Positions 9,932-24,500 of a DNA stretch of 64,000 nucleotides are shown piece by piece. Each line of letters opens with the position of its first letter. Positions within the stretch are counted from its first letter, which is position 1. The stretch comes from Diprion similis (Eukaryota > Arthropoda > Insecta > Hymenoptera > Diprionidae): NCBI RefSeq assembly GCF_021155765.1, contig NC_060107.1, positions 3,855,501 through 3,919,500 of the forward strand, in the 5' to 3' direction. The notes under the pieces were generated by a model. That model had not been told where the DNA came from. It did not search any database and saw only the letters and a list, made by a program, of their open reading frames with translations. Position numbers and translations under genes: made by a program.

Positions 9932-12811
9932 TTTGGCGTTAAATTATTTGCTATTTAAATAATAACAAACAAAAAGACACGATATATATTATTGTTATGA
10001 ATGAATTAATACACAACACTAATGTGACAAGAACGAATAAAAATGTGCACAAGCTTGCTCTGCTAGCACAAGCTTTGAACTACGATTCGCAAAACGCGGA
10101 ACCACTTTGCTCAGCTTGTGTATTTACTCGTTATCATAAGGGGGCTGTACTTTCAGTTACGAGCCAATAGTAGTTGGATTATATCGGATCATAACTGGAC
10201 TGACACTGACTCTCATACCATGTAGTGTCAAGTATTGAATAATTCATTATTATTTGTAGTTCCTTTGAACTCAAAATCAAATCGCGTCTGCATTTTTTTT
10301 TGTTTTTCATTTTCTCTTCCAGTAATGAATGGGGCAAAGAGACGATCTGACTTTCCGATGGAGAATTAATAGAATTTAGAAATATTTTACAAATTGGGTG
10401 AAATTTTCACTTTGTTTGCAACTTTTAGTGAAAATAATTGCAGAACACTTAAACTATCTTTAATGATGGACGCATATTATGTATAAGAATGCAGTTTTGA
10501 AGTTGTGGAAAATTTCATAGTTTTTCAAGCATATTTCACGGAAAAGGAGGTCTCGGGTTTTATTCCCGAAGTATTGTTTCAGTTAGCCTTCCCCGATCAT
10601 TCGAAATTGCGATTTGCTGATTCTTGGTTGCATCATAGATTTATTCTCAGATATCGGCAGCGATTTGGCATCGTGTGCAGATGTATATGTGTGAACGCAG
10701 TATGCGATCGCCGCAATTTGCCGTCCAAGAGTTTGTTCTTCCTTTTTTTTCTCTAGTACTCGAGATAAGATATTAGTTGACGACCGTCACCACAGACGTG
10801 CCGCAAGACTGAACGAGAGTCGAAGATGTTGAAAACCGATATACAACAAGTTTAATAGATTTGATTGTCAAGTTAATCCTCGTGGCGTACGTTTTATGAG
10901 TGTGTGTCTCTCAGATCACTGTAAATGATATATAATATTCCATAAACTAACGAATTATGTAAAATGTGCGACCAGCTCGATTGATAAACGTACGGAAGCA
11001 CGCATACAGGTGTAGGGATTAGTCATGCAATGAGAAACGTTATCGTCGCATAAACATCTCGGTGCCCGTTTAAATTTATGCCTATAAATAAGAAAAGATC
11101 TGAGGCCAGCGTGACGCTTGTGTTGTATGGACACCCAGTTTGCACGCAGTTTATTAAATTATCTTGTCCTCGATATCGACCTTCGAAGAATTCTCCTACT
11201 AGGTCTCGAATTCTTATTTATCTTGCAGTAACATTGGGTAGGATTGTCCAGCGCTCAATTGCGTACATCCTCAGCCGATATATTGATTCTATCACTTTTC
11301 ATACTGTGTTGTATGACTTTAGTGTATCGTGCACCCAGTGGGTTTTTAATTAGCGTACAACGTCCTCAAATTGGATCTTTGGTTACATTAATTTGCATTT
11401 ACTGATTCATGCTCAGCTATATTTTGTGTACTTTGAGTAATCCACGTTTGTTATTCAACGTGAAACATAATTATTACTCCTGGATATGATCTTGAAAATC
11501 TGATCGGCAAGGTTTGATTGATTTGAATGAATTTTACGTGATATCTGTATTTTCTATAAGCAACTTAACCTTTGTAAATTGAAAAGAATATAATGCGGAT
11601 TGATTTGTGGATGAAAATCAATCTAAAATCATAATTCGCTTTTGTCGGACTGCCGCACTCTTTTGAATTCTTGAAAATTTAGCTGGCGTCAATTATTTCG
11701 CGGTTGTCAGAGGAACCTGATAGCCACACGCAGTCGGTATTGTCGAACTCCTTTCGACTAGGCTGCACAACAGAAACTACTTTATCGATCGAGGCAACGT
11801 ACAGGACCACGATAAGTAGAAATCCAAGTGTGACGTCATCTCTTGGTACGTTCAAGTACTACGTCAAAAATTGTGATTGATGGAACAAGAAGAGAAAAAA
11901 AATAAAAGAAACGAGAGTACTACATGTCAAGTTTTCATCTGTTCGTGCTGCGATGGCAGAATAGCGAGTTTGAAGTAAATTATTGGTTAATGTGATGTTT
12001 TGTAAAGGTAATAATAAGGCAAGTAAGTTGTTCATTTATATTCAACAGCTTTATAAATTTCCTTATACGTAAATCTACGCATTTGGTCGACGATGACACT
12101 TTCAACATGTTGTTAATAAAACAAATAATTTCTCGGTTATCACGGAATGAGAACGACTCATTTTTCTTTTTTGTCCTTCTTCTTTTCCTTCTCTTCTTTA
12201 TCAGTACCCTACATAGCCTCTTCATTTTCAAAAAACAATTAGCAAAGTATCTAGATTGTATTTCCGTTCTATTTTCCCGTATTTTGTAGCTGGAAAAGAA
12301 AATGGATTAAGTGTCACTTATTCAAATATTCCAAGGTGATTACTTTGATCCAACTGAACTCATATGCACACCTTATATACACATTTCACATACCCTAACA
12401 GCCTTGTACTTTTCATATCCCAACAAAGTTCAGTCCATTTACCAGTCCCTAGTTCTGGTCATTATCCAGAAATTTTTCACAGCTGCATGCAACGTATTCC
12501 AAATCATCAAGTTCTGAACTTTAGATTTGGTCGATGAAGAATATCTTCAAAGAACTGCATAACACATTATCTTTATTTAAAGTATACTCAGATAATAATC
12601 TCAGATCAAGAAATTGGTCAAAATTTTGTGAACAAGAGAAAAGAGAAAATTTCATCAATCTATCGGCGATTATTTAAATTGATTTACAAAGATGACAGCA
12701 GTAACTGTATAATTTGAAGCAACGCTATCTGTTACATTTCGCCCGATCAAGATTAAATATTTTTGTAAACCAGTTGATTTACAATATTCAAAACTTAGGT
12801 CATATTTCAGA
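9932..12811. other. Intergenic region between SLC7 transporter and Roquin
   Basis: This stretch holds the 5' ends of two divergent genes. No coding exon could be supported; reading frames here are short, AT-rich and unlike known families. A pyrimidine-rich acceptor (TATTTCAG) ends one base before the Roquin ATG, so at least one untranslated first exon of Roquin should lie upstream, but I could not place it. A full CRE octamer (TGACGTCA) sits at 11831-11838. Confidence 0.65.
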
Positions 12812-15800
12812 ATGCCAATACAGGCACCTCAGTGGACGGAATTTCTCTCCTGTCCAGTTTGCCGTCATGACTTTGACGCCACCCAGCGTGGGCCAATATC
12901 ATTGGGATGTGGCCACACAGTCTGTCGCACTTGTCTCGCGAACCTTCAACGAAAGCAATGCCCATTTGACCAGGTATGTATTTCTTTGTATTATATTGCA
13001 TAAGGAATCCACAAAAATTTACCAAATTCCAATGAATCTCAAATTTATCTTATTGTATTTCACAGAGCGTTATAAACACCGAAGTAGAAAGGCTGCCTGT
13101 GAATGATGCGCTACTCCAGCTCGTCGGCAGCCCGGTTTCTCCTAATTCTGGAGGAGCCCATCTAAAACTTGTGCCTATCGAAGATCACGCCCATTATTTA
13201 GCCGCCAAATGTTGCATCGAAGAATTGGCGCTCTACCTGAAACCATGTCAGGCAACGCCAGCCACAGGTGATAAATAAGTTATCTCATTCTAAATTGATC
13301 TCTATTGAGGAATGACCGTTGGAGTATAACAATTTCTCATTGAACCGACAGGAATGGGCCTTGTTTCTCGACCCATGCAAAGAAAGTTGGTCACATTGGT
13401 CGGATGTCAATTAGTGGAGCCAGAAGGACGTGCTCGAGCAGTGAGAGCCGCACGAAGCTTGGGAGAACGTTCTGTAACAGAACTGATTCTTCAACATCAA
13501 AACCCGCAGCAGTTGAGCGCAAATTTGTGGGCCGCTGTGCGTGCTCGGGGTTGTCAATTCCTTGGTCCAGGTGAATTTTCATGATTTGTTTAAAAAGGAG
13601 CACTAAATTATAAGTGAAGATTTAATACTTACAAAAGAAATGATTACTATTATTATTCTTCGCTCAATGTAGCCATGCAAGAAGAGGTACTGAAATTAGT
13701 TCTCTTGGCACTGGAGGACGGTTCTGCTCTTTCTAGAAAAGTCTTAGTCATGTTTGTAGTCCAGCGTCTGGAACCCCATTTTCCCCAGGCTTCAAAAACC
13801 AGCATCGGACATGTTGTACAACTCCTTTATAGAGCGAGTTGCTTCAAGGTATAGTATACTTTGATGTATTTGTCATTGAGTTTAACAACCCATATAACTA
13901 TACACTGTAAATTTAGAGGCAATTAGTGATTATCTTTGTGAATCCATTTCAATTCAGGTATCAAAACGCGAAGGTGATTCCTCGTTAATGCAACTGAAGG
14001 AGGAGTTCAGAACATACGAAGCTTTGAGAAGAGAACATGATGCTCAAATAGTTCAAATAGCCACAGAGGCAGGCCTGAGAATTGCACCTGACCAGTGGTC
14101 CGCCTTATTGTACGGGGACACAGGGCACAAATCTCACATGCAAAGTATCATCGACAAGCTTCAAACACCGCAATCATTTGCTCAAAGTGTACAAGAACTT
14201 GTTATCGCACTTCAACGCACACCAGACCCGGGTCAGTTAAGTAGTCTTAGACCACAGTTGGAATTACTCGCTTCAATCGATCCGAGCCCAGGTAATAACT
14301 GTTTCACATCTATAGTTAACAATTGTTTGTTAGAAAGAAAAAGGGGTTCAAAATATTTTTATTATTCATTCAACAGAAACCGAGCCTCCAACGTGGATTG
14401 AATGCCGTGCGTCATTGGAAGCTGTAAAGACGGTCGTTGCTGCACTAGTAGAATTTATCCAGCAGCATGGAAATCGAAAGCCACAGGATAGTACTCACAC
14501 CGCAGGTCCCGGTCAACCCAAGTACAAAGTCAGTATGTGTCGTGACTTGGCTTTGAGAGGCTCTTGTCCTAGAACTACAAGTTGCACTTTCGCTCATAGC
14601 GACCAGGAACTTGATAGGTGAGCAATAATTATAATGGTTAAAGATGTTGAAATTTTCTTCACAAGTGCGTAATAATCACTATACTTGTTTCAGATACAGA
14701 TCAAAGAATCGAAAGTTAACCGTGAGATCAAGCCTTTCATTGTCAAACAATTCTGAAGCAAAGATAGAAAAACTGGGGGTAATATCGAACAACCAAGGAT
14801 TTAAACAGTGCGACGATACAGTTTACCATTCCGGCAAACCTCACGATAATGGTCTTCGTGAAAGTGAGTACTTATTTGCATATTCATGTTTCAGTGTGAA
14901 GAAGAGAAATTTTTTCGACGTTTTTTACACCCGTGTGTTGAATTTTTAGACTTTAATTCAGGGACAAAGGTCAGCCCTGCACAACATCCTGCGGTTTCAA
15001 ATGACAACAACTTTGTCGGATCTATGCCAAGTTATATATCACCTCCAACACAGGCTTTGCCACAGGTGCCACCTGCTAAAACTGTTGACATGCAGTATTC
15101 GCAGTACGTTATGCCTGGGCCACCTGTTGAATACAATTCTCCAAACCTACCCATTTGGGATCCCTCGCAAATGACGTCTACTGTACCCAACAACGTGCCT
15201 AACAATAATAAGAAGGTGAATAAGTTCATTTTGCTCGGAAAAAAACTTACTTTGTATTAAAAAAAATTCTCACTATGGAGTAGAATGTAATGAAGAGTTT
15301 ATTTCCTTTAACAGCGATCCGTGGCAAAAACTTTGGCGATGTTGCTCCACCGTCGTATGGAAATAATAAATCAACTGGAAAATATTGTTGGAAAACAGAC
15401 TACGACGCAGGCGAAAACTGTACGTAATCTATTTTTGATATTAGAAGCTTGTTAATATATTAAGATTAATCATTTTATAGAATAACACCACGCAGGGAGA
15501 TCCGTTGACATCTAATTTTTCAATATGGACAAACGTTTCTGGATCGCAAGTATCTTCATCATCCAATATAAATCATGGAAATAATTTTCATCACTCTGAT
15601 TCTATATTGTTGGATGGTGAATTCGTACCATTCGATGTCCCCCCAGCCAGCAAGTATGGTCCAATTTCTCGAGTCTCGAAACCACTAATCAGGTAAAAAA
15701 TATACCACACAGTACCGCTTGCTGATTATGATATGTCAATGATTAACTGAAATGTTTGTCGCTCTTCTGTACTAATAGTCAACGTCAACACAGATCGCCA

Positions 15801-16963
15801 AATCCAGTACAAGCTACGACTCTATTTGGAGAAGGAACACCATCTGTACCAAGACGACCAATGCCTCCAGTAAGCCCTGTGACATCTTGGTACTACGGAC
15901 ACCAGCGTAAGTATTCAATGCATTTTACAGAATTACCGTGGCTCGGCTTAAGTTACAATGAGAAAATTTGTCACATTTATTACGTATATGATCTTGATTC
16001 AGCGTATGCAATGGGTGCAAATACTGGAGGTCAGCCTGTGCCAAGTTCTGCTCTTGGAGATGGGTACATCACAATCGGTCGAGGCATGCCTGAAACAACA
16101 TCGCAAGTACAACTAGCACGTCAGGAGTCTATGTCAAAAGAGTACGATGAGATTACTAATATTTTATATGCTTTTGACAATTTATTAAGGGATATGTAGA
16201 AGTCAAAAACTATTTTAATCAACGCCAGTTGAAAACTTTGGAAAACTAACAAATCTTATGAATTCATTTTGTTCTTAAATTTGGCAATTTGAGAAGAGCG
16301 AAAATATTCCTTTTCGTAATTTGCCAAAAAGCAAAGAAAAATCTTCTCATACTCTGATCATTGAAAAATTTTAGTTTGCTATTGGAATCGCAGAAAGTGA
16401 AGCAACAATTAAAGCATCTGGAAAAAAAGATTAACGATTTGAAGGTAATTATAAAGCTACAAATTGTATAATTGGCATCGACAATTCAACGTAATTTTTA
16501 AATGGCCAATATTCCAAGTAACACACCGATAAATCTAGTTAAATTACCAATAATCAAATTTACGTAAATAGCTAGCCACACAGGGAGCTGCTTTCAGTGA
16601 AGGTGAAAGATTAGCTCAGGAGTTGCAGATGATTGAGGCAGGCATTAGGGAAAAAGAAAGAGACGTACGGAACTGGAGTCCATATGGTATGTCGTGGATT
16701 CAGCCATCGAGTAACTTGGTGCAGAATCACAACTTGAACAGGGAATACCGAGCTGATGAAGTGAGTTTTCAATATACTATAATTTCCTTACACTTGTATC
16801 TTAGATTACGGATTAATATTATTCGGAAAATGACTCATTGCAGGAAGATACGTACGAAGCTGGAATAGCTAATGACATGCGGGAGTTGGAATTGCGTTGG
16901 GAGTTTGAGTTGGAGGAGCAAGAGAAACGTTGGTCGAGCGAAGAAGATAATATCAAGAAGTAA
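12812..16963 (+). CDS. RC3H: Roquin (RING and CCCH zinc-finger mRNA-decay factor)
   Basis: This is a cytoplasmic RNA-binding ubiquitin ligase that recognises 3' UTR stem-loops and recruits deadenylases. Fifteen coding exons keep frame: 12812-12973, 13066-13267, 13352-13570, 13673-13848, 13958-14291, 14377-14617, 14694-14863, 14962-15215, 15315-15419, 15481-15692, 15779-15906, 16003-16195, 16375-16444, 16584-16760 and 16844-16963 (920 residues). The RING finger is at residues 14-53 (C14, C17, C33, H35, C38, C41, C50, with D53 as last ligand as in roquins). Next comes the HEPN/ROQ region ([20 protein letters not shown]). The CCCH finger is C-x8-C-x5-C-x3-H ([20 protein letters not shown]), in exon 6. 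The second half is proline/serine-rich and ends in predicted coiled coils. An alternative last exon 17063-17126 is possible. Confidence 0.93.
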
Positions 16964-19900
16964 ACAAAATCCCTGCAAATATTTATTACCCAATTCCTCA
17001 AGTTGCGATGCCATTTTTTGCTTCGAAATGACCGTGAAATCAATAGTATTTCATTTTTTCAGTACTATTCTAGCCGCCAAGGAAGCTAGCAATGTAAAAG
17101 CAGTTGGAAGTTTCGCGAGATATTAAAGTTACGTTAACGGTATATTTTGAAACAGAAACTTGAAGTATTTTTATAATCGTAAAAAGTAACATATAATTTA
17201 TAGTGATAAAATGATTTTTAGAAACTCGAGGAATTGGTTACCTAGTATTTGAGTTCCAACTCATAGGCGAATTATAGATTGCCAAATAGTCATGAATAGT
17301 GCATATAGCGAGTAAAAGAAAGATTGTTTCAAAAACAACTGAGGAGATGAAAATGGATTTGTTAAAATTTAACAGAAGTTAGCGTCAGTGTTTTATAAAC
17401 ATGACAAACTATATAGCATATTTATTTATATATTTGCACAACGTGGCAAAATATTATATCCATATATAATATTATATATCGCTACCATAATATTCGGGAC
17501 GAATAATAATCAACCTGATGATAGGTAATTAAAAAAAAAAAGCCTATAGGTACATATAAATGTTATACATAATGGGAAATAACACATTTTATGAGGGAAT
17601 TTGGATAGTTGGTGTCATTATAAATTATTCTAGTTATATAACCCATCGAGCGAGCGTTAACTCTCGTTACGAAAAGTATGTAGTCGAATTTCCACACCTT
17701 GATAAATGGTTTTTCAATTTTCATGGTGCCTTTCGCTAACCCAATTAATTATGTTCAACAAAAGTTTAGCAAAAAAATCGATATTATCCTTTGGAGATAC
17801 CATCTTGCGCCCAATTCTGTTTGTTCAACGAAACACATCCAATATTGAGCTCCAGAGTTTTTATTTTCATATCAATAATAAAATCGTAAAGTTTGTATAA
17901 ACAGGTCAAAAGGATATAAAGATGTTTTTCGCTAAAAACATGGTTGTGGAACCGACGAATATATTTCGTGGAACAATATTGTGTTATTGGACAGGCTTGC
18001 TTGTATATCTGAGAAATGATAAACCATGGTATGTATCTATTGCGATTGGGTTGCTTCTATTTTTATGAAATAATATATAACCTAAAGATAATGTTCCAGT
18101 TTTATTGGAAGTAACAATAGAGAATTTTACGAAGAAAAAAGAACTCGAAAAAAATATGGTTCTTGGAGGTGGTCTTTCTAGCCTTGAATTACTATATGTT
18201 ATTTTTTATACATTTGTAAGAAAGCGGCTCTGTTCAAGCTTATAGTTTCGTATGTAGGATACATAAACTCTGAATCACGAATTTGTAATTCGTATAGTAA
18301 AAAATATTAAGCAGTGAGCCTGAACATAGTTGTAGTCTACTACTAAAGAGAATAGAAAAAAAACAACAAAAAAAGAGAGAGAAAAATAATATAGTACAGT
18401 GAATCGCAAAGGTTTGATTCAACGGATGAACGATACTTTTATTTCTTATAAGCGTTAAGCTGTTGAAAATGATACTTGCACTATGAATGTAAGAAATTGT
18501 TACAATGCGACGTTAATTCGTCAACTTTAAAAGCATAAATTGTGGGCGGATAAGCCCATGAGCTTTTTTCAGACTGGTATTCAATCACAAGGCATATTTT
18601 ATACTTAATGCAAGACAAGAGAAAAAGTGGATTAATTGAAATTGAAATCTAGCTTTAGATTTAGGAAGTCATATCTAAAAGCTAGTACTTTTCATTTTTA
18701 GAATGACATGAAAACAAGTTCAATTACAAGTATCAAATTTGTTGTCTTCAGGGAGTACAATAATGCATTTATTTCAAATATCTAATTCACGTACACATTT
18801 GACGGTGTGGTTGGGTATGTTTTCAAATCAGTAAATCAAATGCATAAATTTATACACGTGCCTAATGTAATTCTATAATTCTATAATGGTAAACATATAA
18901 AAAATCAGTATATCGTTTCGACTGAAAACATTGAAATGTGGAAATTTAGAGATACTTATGAGAGGATATATTTTTGCCTTTCGTATTATTCGAATTATCA
19001 CATTTCTCTGTTGCCCAGTTAGTAAAAATTTGCAAGAATGTATCCCCTCTGACAGTACAACATTTTGCATACCAATTATACAGGATAAAGATGTAGATAT
19101 GTTTTATGAATTATTACACAGCCTAAATGAACTATTCTACAAATACGTCCTTAACTTTCGTTGGTAATATAATGTCAAACGTCTTGTATGAGCCTAATGT
19201 GAAAATTAATTGACAAGTGGAGGACCATAAAGTGTCCTACCAAACTTTTAGATATGCTTAAATTTCATTGAAGTTTTTATAAATCATACTTGAAATTGAT
19301 TTTGATCACCAGTCACGCAATTTATAACAGAGATTCGTTAATGTCGCTGAATTATTTATACGAAACTGTAAAAGCTTAGTTTATGTTGTATGTGCAATTT
19401 TGTGATGACTGTCTCGTCTTCATCAGTTGTCATTACGTTTACGTAATTTCTAAGAAATTCAGCATAATCCCGAATTAGTAACATACTGAGATTCTCGTTT
19501 TCGTTATCAATTTTCCGTTTTATCACAGTAAACACTTGTCGTAGGAAATCTAAGTTTCCATGCATCTAATACTTACCACTCCTTTTTGCTAAGTTGTAAA
19601 TGTTCATGATTTTATAAGTTATATTCTATATTTATATTCTATCGTTATATTTTTTAAACTGAGCTCCCACATTTTCGTTATGACATAGCATATATAAAGA
19701 TATACCTATTCTATTTATGTTTGATTTTAACTCTGATATTGGTAATCAGACGTGAGTTATCAATCATCTTTGTTGGCAAAAATATCCGATTCGTTTGCTA
19801 CTCTTGTAAATGATTTTCTCCGTTTAATTCAACAAAACTCGGTGCTAACTTATAATCCAGAAAATTCCCGTAATCTCTATTGAAAATCAAATGATATAAG

Positions 19901-21593
19901 AAAAGATTAGCCATTCCAATAAAGATGCATAATTTTACACCTATGTAAACCAAACTCAGATTCGATAGTTAGCATAATATTCTGTTTAATTTGCAAAGAA
20001 CAAGCAAACGAAAATAGGAAGTAGAAATACATGTATTCTTCTTTTCGATCGTTTAGCATAGAGTGGAGTTGAAGACGTGAATAAGGAGAAGGGCTGTGTA
20101 CAATGGGAAGTAATAAGTGCAACCGGACTGTTTGTGCAAGCTTCGGATTAATTACATGTTAAACATGTCACTATAATATGTATGATGATACGAGCGTACC
20201 TATTGTTAACGGTATGAGAAACCACATACAATCTATACAGTAAAAGTTCTTTGTTTGAACATACAATAATAAAGTAATAAATTAAATATTATTATACACA
20301 TATCAGTTTACATATAATGCATGTAATCAGCACACTTGGCAATGCTCAGAAAACCATCATAGTATTACTGCATGTTAAGAGTTTTCAATTCTTACACATG
20401 AAGTTACGTTTACGAATTTTGCACCGCAAAACAAATGTGTGAACGTCAAGTCTTCAGATTTTATGCAGCACTTTTCTTATTTTGTAGTTCAAATGCTCTC
20501 CCGTTGATGGAAGAATTTAAAGACGGTTACACCTGGGCAAATTTTCGTTATACATCAATTTTCTAACACAAATCGACACTAACTGATTTCATTAATTAGA
20601 TCTAACAAAATAGGCCAATGAAATCACTTGGTATCGTACTGTGATAAAAAAAAGTGACATAAGAGAAAAGCGCCCCATATGAAGCCACGTTAGCGATCCA
20701 ATGACTTCTTGATCGGTTGGAGCTGTTTAACACGTAATCCCACAAAAAACACAAAACTCCATTAGAGTAACCGCCTTTAATGTACTTCAGTTATCGTACA
20801 TATTTTTATTCAGCATCTTCAACATTTATTACTTTTACCTACCTGCTATATCAATACGTTGACTGCGGATGTATGCTTCAGTCAACGCCTAATATATTCC
20901 CGATTTCAGTGATTATGTTACGCATTGAAAAAGTTACAAAAAAAAAAAAAAAACGTATTTCCTAAATATTTGGTTTAAACTGGAAGAAATTAACGACTGA
21001 AAGTTTTAAATACTTTGCATGAAAAAGAATTGTCCAAGATTTTGAAAAAAGCGCGCAATGTTCATGGGGATTTTTTTACCCCGTTCCGTTACCGATCGAG
21101 CGAATTATAAAAAACGGAAAGGACAAGGACTGGCAGCATCCAGCATCCGGTCCAACGCTTCCAGAGTATCGTCGGGTGGCGACATCTAACGGATATTTTT
21201 GTAATATAACAACGCTGGAACTGTATGTATAGCGCAAATCGAGGCCATACTGTCTTTTTCAAGCTACCTATATCGCTAACACGCCGCGGTCTGTACTTAT
21301 ACTGTGTAGTCGCAGTGCGGCTGATTTTCGATTTTCGTAAGTTAAGCGTGAAACTAAAGATAACAGTGAGCGTTAATTCGGATCCCGTTAACAGTGGTAA
21401 ACAACGAAGTGGTAAACGTAGCCGACGTGGTAACGTGAGCCGTGAAATTATGCAGTTTTTAACACTCCGAGTTGGCGGAATCTAAGCCCTGAGGTGCGTC
21501 GTCGTTGGTGAAAATAGTGACCTCATTGAGCGCGGCCGCCTAGCCGTACGTCGTTGTTACCCAGACGGGATAAATTCGAGATACGTGATAAAT
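16964..21593. other. Roquin 3' UTR, intergenic space and SCaMC 5' region
   Basis: No further gene is supported. Bases 17063-17126 can act as an alternative terminal Roquin exon. The rest up to about 21 kb is AT-rich with short unrelated frames. From about 21050 the base composition rises toward the SCaMC start, consistent with its promoter and 5' UTR; an in-frame TAA near 21483 lies upstream of the SCaMC ATG at 21594, with no ATG between them. Confidence 0.65.
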
Positions 21594-24500
21594 ATGCCGG
21601 GGCGTAACAACGTGCACGGCGTCATGCCGCCCCATTATCTTCACGAGTTGCCGGCCGAAGACGAGGAGCGGCTCGAAAAGATATTCAACAAACTCGACCT
21701 GGACGGCAACGGGAGGATCGACGTACACGATTTGTCAAAGGCCCTCCACGATGTCGGCGTGCATAGACGATACGCCGAGGTGATGATCCTAGCGACGATG
21801 CTCGAATAATTCGAACAACCTGCATGCCTGCTGCCAGGCGAAACTCTCCACTCTTGCTAATTCCATTCGTACCCTCTTTATCCGCCTTCTTTTGTTTCCT
21901 CGCCATGGAATACGCTGTATCATAATTTCGGAGTATGCGACCTGCGAGTTTCTTTTATTTTGCGCTCTGCGCACATCTTCACAGCGTTCGAAAGTATCAT
22001 ATTGAAGTTAGTAACGGTCTCGTTACGATTCATACTTAGGCGAAACCGTCATTTTGCGGTTTTGGAATTGTTTGAAATTCAGTCAACTGTAGTAAAACAA
22101 AATGTAATCATATTTTCAAATCTTCGGTCCTTTAAAGTATTTGTAAAAATAAGAATGTAGGTAGTTATTTTTTCCACGATGTTTCGTTACGATAATAAAC
22201 GTTACTAACTTCTACCTCGTTATCAAATTTCAAAATTTCCACTTCATTCCACGTAAACATTAACTTTAACATTAACGGTAAACTGGCATCGTAAAACTGT
22301 ATGAAAATGTTTCCTGTTGAAATGAAATTATCTAAAATTAGTCGTGATATATTTATCCTACCTACGTCGTTTTACGATTCATTTTACGGTATGCACAGGA
22401 AACACAAAACGTACCGTGTTATACACATTCCGAACTTTGTGATTTACGAAGTTGAAAAAACCCATCGATTTTAACGTTACATAATTCAGACTCGAAAACT
22501 CTTACGATTCAACAATAGTCAAACGATAGATTCATCCGTTGTTCTCATCTTTTTCAACGATTAAAATTGCCGCATTAGTTCGTTAAGCAATTACCCTGAA
22601 CAAGCCGTCAACAATTTTCTTACGCTAAATTTTTCCCCCATTATTTGCAGAAATTTTTGGCGGAGTCCGACCGAAACAAGAGCGGCGACATCAGCTTCGC
22701 AGAATTCATTCATTACGTGCGGGAACACGAAAGGAATCTGCGCCTGCAATTCTCGAACTTGGACAAAAATCGAGACGGTAAATATACTCGTCCTAGAAAT
22801 GTTGTTGTTGTTATTATTACTATATTGTAATATTTTTTAGGGCGTTGACGATCCGTCTCTTCATTGCAACCCGAGCTGAAATTTACTTGTTATACCCTTA
22901 CACGTGTATAAAACATCCAAACCGTTTAAACGCCCGTTTAAACCACTTTATTGTCCTTGCATTGCTCTGAATTGACGCGTTACGCAACCCCGGAAGTACA
23001 AAAACACGTAAACGAAATGACAATGTACGATGTACTTGCCTACGTCCATTAATCCGTTACGCAATTGGCAATTTACCTCGAGATCTTCTTGAAATTTAAG
23101 AATTCATTAATTATCCATACAGAGTTTCATTCCGCAGTATGTAATTTGTTTGCAGAATTCGAATACAGTTGGACAGGCTCTTCGTTTAACTTGGCTCCGC
23201 ATTTAAGCATCGCGATTGCATCAACAATTTTGTGGCCCAAAATTTCCAACTTGTGAAAGAAAAAAACGAGCGAGTTAAGGCGGTGCTCTAGTCAACTTCG
23301 ACGTTGATGTATATATTTACAATTATCGAGGTCCACGAGTCTCAAACACGTAAAAGGGCCCACAGCCCCATTCTTCTATACACAATTCTGAACGAAACCA
23401 CTCCGACGCATTTTCGTTTGATACAGAAATAAAAAAATGGCGTGAATTCTGCGAATTTATTATTGCGATTTCGTAGAGTCTCTACGTGGACCTCGATATT
23501 TGGAGATAATTATATATACGTGAACGTCGCTGGGCTCGTTCTAACGTTTCATTCTCCAAAAAGGATAACCGTGCACCGAAGCAATTTATTGATGAATTAG
23601 TGTAACTTGGAACAGTTTTAAAAAAATTTTTCACAGCGTAAATCCTTCCCTTCTTCCGCAAGTGGCCGAAACTTGTGTAAAATTCGATCTGTATATGAAC
23701 AATGGCTAACAAGTATGTCGAAAAATTTCTTCAGGAGACTTTGTCACGCGCGGATTGTTTGGCAACAAACATAGACGATCAATCAAACGTGCCGCAGCGG
23801 CGTTTGGCAAAGCGTGACAAGAGGATTCACGGGTGTGTAGGTATAATGTAAAACCAGCATTGAGCCCCTGCCGCATCGTTGATCGTTGCCAAACATCTGA
23901 TCTGTGATTTCTCAGCGAGATTTGAGATTTTTTTTTAGACCTCACTCATGCCAGTCTCGTGCGAATGATGAAAAAGCGGATTTTATTCGCTTCGCATTTT
24001 CCTTACTCTTAAATTAATCCAGCAGTATAATCGAGTACAATCGTCTTTCAAACGACCTTTCCTCACTCTTTGCTCGCCGCTGAATCGAATCAATTCGCTC
24101 GAGATTATCGCTGATTGGATCTACCGGCATCGCATGCATACCTCGCGGTCGGTTATACTTATATCTTATATCCGACCAACAAGATTACGAGACTTCGTTA
24201 ACTGCGGCACAATCTGTGACCTTGTCAGGAATTTCTGCAGCCCTTGAATTCACCCGTCGACTCTTGTGGCTGTTCCAATCGCTATATATACCGAAGCCCG
24301 AGTAAGCTGGCTTATTGTTAGGTAGATTCCGAATTCCACGATGAGAGGCTTCGTTCTTTCCATCAACGTGCACTCGCGACTAATTTAATATCTTTTATAA
24401 CTTACGAGGTAACAATTTGGTGGGGGTAAAAAACTAGAAGAATAGTGGATTGAGAGAAGAACCAAAGTATCTAATTATCAAAGACGTGTAAATTTGATTC

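Noticed and set aside
17922-18070. Small 49-codon open frame with a hydrophobic C-terminal half downstream of Roquin
   Set aside because: Short, AT-rich and with no family match or conserved signal; cannot be separated from chance.
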